Of a stretch of DNA of 33,240 bases, positions 24,289-33,240 are shown piece after piece. The notes under the pieces were generated by a model. It made no database searches. It was not told where the DNA came from and saw only the letters and a list, made by a program, of their open reading frames with translations. The stretch is from contig JBDTVQ010000025.1 of the NCBI GenBank assembly GCA_040007195.1, positions 1 through 33,240 on the forward strand, read 5' to 3'. Within the stretch, counting starts at the first letter, position 1, and each line of letters starts with the position of its first letter. The position numbers were made by a program, and so were the translations under genes. Source of the stretch: JAFLBB01 sp040007195 (GTDB lineage: Bacteria > Acidobacteriota > Terriglobia > Bryobacterales > Bryobacteraceae).

Positions 24289-25681
24289 CCGGAGGATGTT
24301 GGAAAACCCGCGCACGCGCCGCGAGTTTTTGCAGACGGCATCGAATGGCTTCGGTTATCTGGCCCTGTCGGCGCTGTTGGTGGAACAGTCCCGCGTCGCG
24401 GCTGCGCCGGGCCCGCACTTCCCGGCCAAAGCGAAAAACGTCATTTTCCTGTTCATGCCCGGCGGCGTGTCGCACATGGACACCTTCGACCCCAAACCGA
24501 AGCTCGCCGAACTCGACGGCCAGCAGGCCAAGCTCGACAGCTATGTAGCCGGTCCGAAACGCAAATGGCTCAAATCGCCCTGGGCATTCAAAACGTACGG
24601 CCAGGCCGGACTGCCCGTCAGCGAACTGTTCCCGCACATAACGAAGGTCGTCGACGACCTCACTGTCATCCGCTCCATGAAATCGGAGTTCCCCCTGCAT
24701 GCGCGGGCCAACGTGTTTCTGCACACAGGCCGCAACTTCAGCGGCTATCCGAGTCTCGGATCGTGGGTCACCTACGGGTTGGGTAGCGAGAACAAGAATC
24801 TGCCCGGCTTTCTCCTCTTGAATCACGGCGACAATCCTCCCGGTGGCTTGGAGAATTTTTCCAACGGATTTCTGCCCGCGCAACATCAGGCCATGGGAGT
24901 GCGCGCCGAAGGCACGGCGGTGGACAACCTCGTGCCCGCCGACGAAGCGTCGATTCAGAAGCTCAAGCTCGACACCCTGCTCGCTCAGGACCGCGAGTTT
25001 TCCGCAGCCACCGCGCACGAACCCGCCGTCGATGCCGCCATCGCCAACTTCGAAATGGCCTATCGTATGCAATCGCTCGCGCCCGGCGTGCTCGATCTTT
25101 CGAAGGAGCCCGCTTCGATCCACAAGCTTTATGGCCTCGACTCCACCGACGTCCACAAACGCGCCTACGGTCTGCAGTGTTTGCGTGCCCGCCGTTTGAT
25201 TGAGGCGGGAGTGCGGTTCGTCGAAGTGACGCCCCCGTCGCTATTCGGCAACAACGGCACGTGGGATCAGCATGGTGATCTCAAGCATGGGCACGAAACC
25301 AACGCGATGGTAACCGATCAGGGCGTCGCCGCCCTCGTCGCCGACCTCAAAGCGCGCGGCCTTCTGAAGGACACGCTGATCGTTTGGGCCGGCGAGTTTG
25401 GCAGAACACCCGACACCGGTAACGGCGATGGCCGCGACCACCACACGGCGGGGTTTACCATCTGGCTTGCAGGTGGCGGCGCAAAGCCAGGCCTCATCTA
25501 TGGCTCCACGGATGAGCTAGGCAATGAAGCGGCCGAAAACCCAATGACCGTGCACGATCTTCACGCGACGATCCTCCACTTGCTCGGGCTCGACCACACG
25601 AAGCTTGCTTTCCGTTTCGGCGGCCGGGACGTCACGCTGCCCGACGTCCACGGCCACGTTGTCAAAGACCTGATCGCCTAA
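24278..25681 (+). CDS. DUF1501 family protein, Tat-exported
   Basis: The protein is 467 residues from ATG 24278. The N-terminus carries a twin-arginine signal (RTRREFLQTASNGFGYLAL, Arg14-Arg15) and an Ala-rich cleavage area (RVAAAPG). The rest is a sulfatase/alkaline-phosphatase-like DUF1501 fold: NVIFLFMPGGVSHMDTFDPKP near the start, LGSWVTYGLGSENKNLPGF, WDQHGDLKHGHE, DTLIVWAGEFGRTPDTGNGDGRDHH and the C-terminal LHATILHLLGLDHTKL. It is the usual partner of PSD1, translated after an 11-bp overlap. A later in-frame ATG at 24296 sits directly after GGAGG with no spacer. The TTG at 24272 is less likely. The function is not established; an extracytoplasmic hydrolase-like role is inferred. Confidence 0.92.
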   Translation: MSVDRRMLENPRTRREFLQTASNGFGYLALSALLVEQSRVAAAPGPHFPAKAKNVIFLFMPGGVSHMDTFDPKPKLAELDGQQAKLDSYVAGPKRKWLKSPWAFKTYGQAGLPVSELFPHITKVVDDLTVIRSMKSEFPLHARANVFLHTGRNFSGYPSLGSWVTYGLGSENKNLPGFLLLNHGDNPPGGLENFSNGFLPAQHQAMGVRAEGTAVDNLVPADEASIQKLKLDTLLAQDREFSAATAHEPAVDAAIANFEMAYRMQSLAPGVLDLSKEPASIHKLYGLDSTDVHKRAYGLQCLRARRLIEAGVRFVEVTPPSLFGNNGTWDQHGDLKHGHETNAMVTDQGVAALVADLKARGLLKDTLIVWAGEFGRTPDTGNGDGRDHHTAGFTIWLAGGGAKPGLIYGSTDELGNEAAENPMTVHDLHATILHLLGLDHTKLAFRFGGRDVTLPDVHGHVVKDLIA

Positions 25682-26043
25682 TGGCGAGCGCGCACAGACT
25701 CTGAGCGGGGGTCCGAAGCGTGAGGCGCGATCCTCGCCTTGCGGAGGACCGATAGCGCAATTCCAACAGCTAAGTCGTCTATATGCCAACCCGCTCGACG
25801 CCCGCCGACACATTGGGAGATCTATCGCTGCCGTCCTCCGGGAAAGTAATGGCCGCGCAATTCGATGCACTTTCCACTGGCCCTAAGAAACACACGAAAA
25901 TTACCTAAACCTTTGTCGTCACTTTGAGCGCGGGAGGCCCCGCAAATCTTTACCCCTTACTGTTGCATATTTGGCTTGCTCCAAGTCCCGCCCCGCTCCA
26001 TGCATACCCAAAGCTGCTGAGCATCTCGCGCGCAACACGAGAC
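25682..26043. other. Gene-poor stretch after DUF1501
   Basis: I see no convincing gene on either strand in this 362-bp stretch. The possible ORFs are short, have no family resemblance and end in neighbouring coding sequence. The notable features are an imperfect GC-rich inverted repeat at 25710-25750 and a short GCGGG-AGGC-CCCGC hairpin near 25930. The stretch adjoins the disrupted TPR gene and could be debris of a rearrangement. Confidence 0.5.
25710..25750. repeat. Imperfect GC-rich inverted repeat, possible terminator of the PSD1-DUF1501 operon
   Basis: Outer arms GGTCC and GGACC pair exactly, and an inner GAGG/CCTC pair surrounds a short loop, with mismatches between. It begins 28 bp after the DUF1501 stop codon. 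No T-run follows, so a Rho-independent terminator is only one possibility; a dispersed repeat element is another. Confidence 0.3.
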
Positions 26044-26382
26044 TTAGGCTGGAATGAAATCACGCTGTAATCCTGAAGTGAAGTCATTCTCGCCGGGTAT
26101 CGTGTGCGATTGAGAGTTTGGATAGTAGTTCCAAATCTGGGGAGGCGAGCATAGCCAGAATTTTTTTCTGGGTGAGAGTACGAGTCCCAGCCGGTAGCGC
26201 ACTTCAATCAAGCCGGGATGGGCCTTTTCGAGCGCCCGCAGTTTTCGCTCGGCCTGCGGGAAGTCGCCGTCACCAATCAGCCGCATGGCCGCGGCGAACT
26301 CCTGCTCGGAGCCGGACTGCGATTGTGCAGCGGCGCTCAGCGTGATTGCCAGCAGAGTCAGTGGGCGTAACAACAAGTTCAA
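26044..26382 (-). pseudogene. 5' remnant of a secreted TPR-repeat protein gene
   Basis: The first 70 or so residues are a plausible protein start: a hydrophobic signal (LLLRPLTLLAITLSAAAQ) followed by one TPR-like unit (EFAAAMRLIGDGDFPQAERKLRALEKAHP, then GLIEVRYRLGLVL). After about 26178 the sequence loses all TPR character (SPRKKFWLCSPPQIW) and stops at 26044. TPR proteins of this kind normally continue with several more repeats, so this looks truncated by deletion or rearrangement. A T7 run and the inverted repeat CCAGAA-N5-TTCTGG (26155-26171) lie at the breakpoint. The start would be a TTG with no good Shine-Dalgarno. It is divergent from the chemotaxis gene. Confidence 0.5.
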
Positions 26383-26507
26383 TCTTACAATCGAAGGCCC
26401 TGATCACCGCTGCCAAGTGCGTCCTGGATTCCGCCTCCAAAATTCCACAAGGACTATAGGGTCTTTCGCCGATATGCACTCTAGCGCCACAGGCGTTGGA
26501 GGTGGTT

Positions 26508-28040
26508 GTGACGATTGGGAATCGGCTCGCCGTGAGCCTGGGCACCCTTTCGGCGGTCGTGCTGGGATTAGGCGGATTGTCATACTTTGCCTTTCGGAAT
26601 CTAAGTGGGCGTGTCGGGGCGGTTGCCCAGGAAGCTGCGGCTAAGGCAGCGGCAATCGACGAAGCGCGGGACGCATTCGCGGCCCTCGAGCGGCATGCCG
26701 GCGAGGCACAACACGCCGCGGTCGTTCAGATGGCTGGAAAGCTGGCCGGCGAAAATGAGGTCTTCCGCAAGAAAATCAAACGGCGCTGGGTGAGGAAGCT
26801 CGCAAGCGTAGCTGGTGAATTCACGGCGTGCGCGGGATGTCACAAAGCTGCCGATACGAAGGCGTTTGCCGCCCAGTTCGACCAAGCCGAGATCACCCTG
26901 CGGGAGCGATTGGCGCGGCTGCGGATTCTGGGGGATTCCGCCGGTGAAAGAGAGGCCGCAAAGCAAATGGAAGCGGCAGCGGGCGAGTGGAGCGATCAAT
27001 ATCGACAGTTCCTGTCGGCGGCGGGCAGAGGGTCGTTCGCCGGCGCGCACAAAGCCAGCGCGGAGAAGTTGCGGTCTCTCGCGGTAGCTGTCGCGGCGAC
27101 GGCGCGTGGATGGAATGAGGAGCAAGGTCGATTGGCTGCCATCTCGGGAGCCGAGGCTTCGGCGGAAGCGCATTCGCAAGTGAGGTGGACGCTCGCACTA
27201 GTGGCCGTAGGCCTGGCGTTGGCGGCCGGAATGTGGTGGCGATCCCGCGGTCCGCTTCGCAGCCTCACGGCCCTGGCTTCCATGCTCTGCCACCAGTCGC
27301 GGGACTTGGCGAAAGCATCGGCCGCAATGGTGGACACCGGCGATGAAGTAGCGGCAGGTGCGCGTGAACAAGCAGCTGCGCTGCACGAGATCAACGAGTC
27401 GGGCGGGCGAGTAAGTGAGGCCGCGCACGAGGGTGCATCTCAGGCCGGTCGCTCGGCGAAGATAAGCGGCGAAGCCAGCCATAACTTGATAGAGGCGAAT
27501 GGGAAATTGGCCGATCTGATGCACGCCATGCAGGCCGTCAAGTCGTCGAGCGACAACGTCGCGCGCATCGTCAAAGTCATCGATGAGATCGCATTCCAGA
27601 CGAACATTCTCGCGTTGAACGCGGCTGTGGAGGCGGCGCGCGCGGGCGCGGCAGGCATGGGATTCGCGGTCGTCGCCGATGAGGTGCGAAACCTCGCCCG
27701 ACGTTCCGCCCAAGCGGCCAAAGAAACTTCGCAGCTCATCGAGGAGTCCATCCACGCCTCGCGTCATGGCATGGACAAGTTGGGCACGGTCACCGGCGCG
27801 TTCGAGTCGATCTCACACAGCCTGCAAACAGTCACGGTCGTCGTGAGCGCCGTGGGCCAGTCGAGCGCAAGTCAAGCGGAGATCCTGACGGGTATCACGC
27901 GCCGCGTCTCGGAGGTCGGTCGCGTCACCTCCCATACAGCCGATGGGGCCGAGCGCGGTGCCGCGGCTGGGCGTGACCTACGCCAGCGCGCGCAGGCGAT
28001 GGTAACCACCATTGAGCGTGTCGAAGTGCTGGTCGGATAA
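26508..28040 (+). CDS. Methyl-accepting chemotaxis protein with a periplasmic c-type heme motif
   Basis: The protein is 510 residues from GTG 26508, which has GGAGGT 4 nt upstream. TM1 is at about 8-27. A periplasmic helical domain (about 28-225) contains CAGCH at 108-112 (FTACAGCHKAAD), a canonical CxxCH heme c attachment motif. TM2 is at about 229-246. There is no clear HAMP domain; a short linker leads into the signalling coiled coil, with the hairpin tip IDEIAFQTNILALNAAVEAARAG followed by GFAVVADEVRNLARRSAQAAKE. The protein should therefore signal through CheA/CheW in response to a redox or gas ligand at the heme, as proposed for heme-MCPs of Desulfovibrio and Geobacter. No chemotaxis partner gene lies in this window. 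GCCGATAT at 26468-26475 resembles a sigma-28 -10 element. Confidence 0.9.
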   Translation: MTIGNRLAVSLGTLSAVVLGLGGLSYFAFRNLSGRVGAVAQEAAAKAAAIDEARDAFAALERHAGEAQHAAVVQMAGKLAGENEVFRKKIKRRWVRKLASVAGEFTACAGCHKAADTKAFAAQFDQAEITLRERLARLRILGDSAGEREAAKQMEAAAGEWSDQYRQFLSAAGRGSFAGAHKASAEKLRSLAVAVAATARGWNEEQGRLAAISGAEASAEAHSQVRWTLALVAVGLALAAGMWWRSRGPLRSLTALASMLCHQSRDLAKASAAMVDTGDEVAAGAREQAAALHEINESGGRVSEAAHEGASQAGRSAKISGEASHNLIEANGKLADLMHAMQAVKSSSDNVARIVKVIDEIAFQTNILALNAAVEAARAGAAGMGFAVVADEVRNLARRSAQAAKETSQLIEESIHASRHGMDKLGTVTGAFESISHSLQTVTVVVSAVGQSSASQAEILTGITRRVSEVGRVTSHTADGAERGAAAGRDLRQRAQAMVTTIERVEVLVG

Positions 28041-28315
28041 TCCTCCACGGGCAAATCACCGATCAACCACCGCTAATTTTCTGATGACCCTCAACTAGAT
28101 GCGCCCGACGCGCATTCATCTCAGACGCACGGCATGCTACCGTCGGGCGAGCGGTTGACTGTGGCCTAAAAGCGTTCATCACGACGGCCCAGCAACCGCT
28201 CCGTTGAGGCAGCAAACTTTACAACTTTACAGCCAGCTTGACACGCCGCCTTTACGGGCACTCGCGCCGTTGGCACTTGAAAATTTGCTGATTAAGAAAG
28301 CAAGAACTAGTCCAA
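28041..28315. other. Intergenic stretch between the convergent MCP and activase genes
   Basis: This 275-bp part of the intergenic region is lower in GC than its surroundings and holds no ORF that I can support and no tRNA-like fold that I can see. Only the hairpin that follows (28316-28358) stands out. Confidence 0.5.
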
Positions 28316-28358
28316 CTTGTGGCTGTAGGGGCGGGAATTTGCGCCCCTACAGCACAAG
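28316..28358. terminator. Strong hairpin, probable bidirectional terminator or palindromic repeat
   Basis: Arms of 12 perfectly paired bases (GCTGTAGGGGCG and its complement) extend through one bulged G by CTTGT/ACAAG, for about 17 pairs around an 8-nt loop. An A-rich run (AAGAAAAACTC) follows on the plus strand. The element lies between convergent genes, 33 bp after the activase stop. It would suit termination in both directions, but the GTAGGGGCG core also resembles dispersed palindromic repeats. Confidence 0.6.
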
Positions 28359-28391
28359 AAAAACTCTTTACACCCGGATGCCGGCTGTAAC

Positions 28392-31964
<3,573 letters not shown>

Positions 31965-32018
31965 TGGCGATCTCCTTAATGATCGACGATGTCAGTTTAC
32001 GCCCATTTAAAACGGCGC

Positions 32019-33240
32019 TTACTGTACGGCAACGGCCAGTTTAGGAGCCCAGCCTTCTTTTTTAGCGCGGTCGGCAGCGTGCATCGCGAAGTTCGCGGCT
32101 ACTCCGACAATGCCCTTGGTGTGGGGCACGTGGTACATGGGGCGCTTCGTTTCCGGATGCTCATCCACGAACTGCTGTAAATCTTCGAGAGTCATTCCGA
32201 TGCGCTCGAGCACATCGGCGAACTCGCGCTTGGCCTTGTTCTTGGCCTCGCCGAGCGCCATCTGAACGCGCGAGTGAGCGTTCACTTCGCCTTCGCCCGA
32301 GGTTTCGATGGGCAGGTAGATGATGTCTTTGAAGTGGCTGACCACGGCCGCCTGCGCGCCGTCGGACTGGGTCGAAGGCATGCAGCCGAACGGCTTCACG
32401 CTGAGGACCATATGGGCCAGATCTTTGTTCGAGTAGTAGATGTTCTTGGCGACTTCCAGGTGGCCTTCGCCGCCGCCCGCACGCGAGTTGTAGAAAGGAT
32501 GTCCGATACGCTGCAACTCGTACTGGTCGGCCAGATGGTGGCCCAACGGTCCGAGCGCGTCGACGAGGCGATGATACTCGCGCTTGAAGATGGTCTCGGC
32601 CAGGCTCAGCTTCGCCAGCTTGTTGCGATGGTTGATTTCGATCTTCAGCCGCTTGTCCAGACGCCACATCGGCGGCAGCACGGCGCCTTCGGTGAGGCCC
32701 TTCGTGTCGCGGTATTTCTGAACCACCTGGTGAATCATGTAGGTGATCCATGTGCCGACCGGCTCGACCATCACCTGCGCGCCTTCGCGCTCCAGGAAGT
32801 CGAACATGTTGAAGTTGCCGTCGCCTTCGGTGGTTTGCGCCCAAAATTCGCCGGTGATCTTCACGATCGGCTTCACACGCAGGCGGTCGATCTCCACTTC
32901 GTCGAACATGTCGCGGCAGCGCTCAAGCGACGCAGTCATATCGTCGCCGGCCAACTGATTCACAAACTTGCCGATATATTCCGCAGTGTCCTTAAAGCCG
33001 CCCAGGAAATTGCTCATGCGGTCTTCGAGCTTCCACGGTTGCCGCTTGCGGAAGACCTCGTGCATGTAGTCCATGGCGCGATTCAACGTGGCGTCCGTGT
33101 CGCCGTGCGTCGCTTCGTAGGGCCGCATCGCGAAGGCGACTTCGTTCAGCACGTCGCCGCAGTTCAGGGCGTTCAGGATCCCGAGGAAGAAGTCGATGTT
33201 CATTTCCAGGCCGGCTTCGCAGTCGGACTGCGAAAGCCCA
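32019..33240 (-). CDS. 2-hydroxyacyl-CoA dehydratase-related protein, partner of the activase (5' end outside window)
   Basis: The frame is open to the right edge with no stop. The residues before the internal Met at 33203 (QSDCEAGLE) look like conserved family sequence, so the real start lies outside the window. The visible C-terminal 406 or so residues contain NIDFFLGILNALNCGDVLNEVAF, the DRLRVKPIVKITGEFWAQTTEGDGNF segment, YEL-rich helices and a cysteine-containing SVKPFGCMPSTQSDGAQ. The latter is typical of the C-terminal section of acyl-CoA dehydratase activase-related proteins that are often fused to the activase. Here that section is a separate upstream gene. Together with the next gene it should form an Fe-S enzyme/activator pair. 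Glycolytic or amino-acid substrates cannot be assigned. Confidence 0.82.
   Translation of the reverse strand, partial: GLSQSDCEAGLEMNIDFFLGILNALNCGDVLNEVAFAMRPYEATHGDTDATLNRAMDYMHEVFRKRQPWKLEDRMSNFLGGFKDTAEYIGKFVNQLAGDDMTASLERCRDMFDEVEIDRLRVKPIVKITGEFWAQTTEGDGNFNMFDFLEREGAQVMVEPVGTWITYMIHQVVQKYRDTKGLTEGAVLPPMWRLDKRLKIEINHRNKLAKLSLAETIFKREYHRLVDALGPLGHHLADQYELQRIGHPFYNSRAGGGEGHLEVAKNIYYSNKDLAHMVLSVKPFGCMPSTQSDGAQAAVVSHFKDIIYLPIETSGEGEVNAHSRVQMALGEAKNKAKREFADVLERIGMTLEDLQQFVDEHPETKRPMYHVPHTKGIVGVAANFAMHAADRAKKEGWAPKLAVAVQ

Noticed and set aside
28272..28290. TGGCAC...TTGCTG resembling a sigma-54 -24/-12 promoter
   Set aside because: The distance between GG and GC is 12 nt instead of 10, and no gene starts at a suitable position downstream.
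28041..28315. Possible small RNA or tRNA in the MCP-activase gap
   Set aside because: No cloverleaf, no paired arms of adequate length and no promoter-terminator pair could be seen apart from the hairpin listed separately.

Overview
The window is about 33 kb of GC-rich bacterial chromosome. The gene content points to a Gram-negative bacterium of the Acidobacteriota, most likely the Bryobacter/Solibacter group. This is an inference from family content: a beta-propeller (Reg_prop/Y_Y_Y) histidine kinase, a PSD1-type (DUF1549/DUF1553) protein paired with a DUF1501 protein, DoxX, pirin, and an HAE1-type RND pump. There are no rRNA or tRNA genes, no CRISPR array, and no recognisable transposase or phage gene.

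Region 1 (1-16500, all genes on the minus strand). Reading 5'->3' on that strand: an SRPBCC-like membrane protein; trans-aconitate methyltransferase (tam); a translationally coupled trio of GH16-like lipoprotein, beta-propeller histidine kinase and NarL-type response regulator; DoxX; a second NarL-type regulator with a pirin; then an efflux operon. The efflux operon holds a lipoprotein adaptor, one 1504-residue ORF joining an RND pump to its outer-membrane channel, a glutathione peroxidase, and a receiver-FAD oxidoreductase fusion that runs off the left edge. Four near-identical 20-bp partly palindromic sites (sharing TA-C-C--TCGTGGTA) lie in four intergenic gaps of this region: before the efflux operon, before regulator 1/pirin, before DoxX, and before the lipoprotein/kinase/regulator trio. 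They look like one undescribed regulon, plausibly controlled by the two paralogous regulators encoded in it.

Region 2 (16546-20998) is a compact redox/heme/nitrosative-stress cluster. It holds an eRF1-like (baeRF) protein divergent from a HemG-type flavodoxin, a Ric/YtfE-type di-iron protein and a radical SAM/SPASM protein on the minus strand, and a divergent Crp/Fnr regulator. A TGAC-N4-GTCA palindrome sits in the shared promoter of the radical SAM and Crp/Fnr genes.

Region 3 (21019-25681) is the PSD1 cytochrome-like protein overlapping a Tat-exported DUF1501 protein. Region 4 (25682-28391) is looser: a gene-poor stretch, the 5' remnant of a TPR-protein gene, a methyl-accepting chemotaxis protein whose periplasmic domain carries a c-type heme motif (CAGCH), and a strong hairpin. 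Region 5 (28392-33240, minus strand) is a double-ATPase activator of the 2-hydroxyacyl-CoA dehydratase type, preceded by a partial gene for its putative dehydratase-like partner that continues past the right edge.
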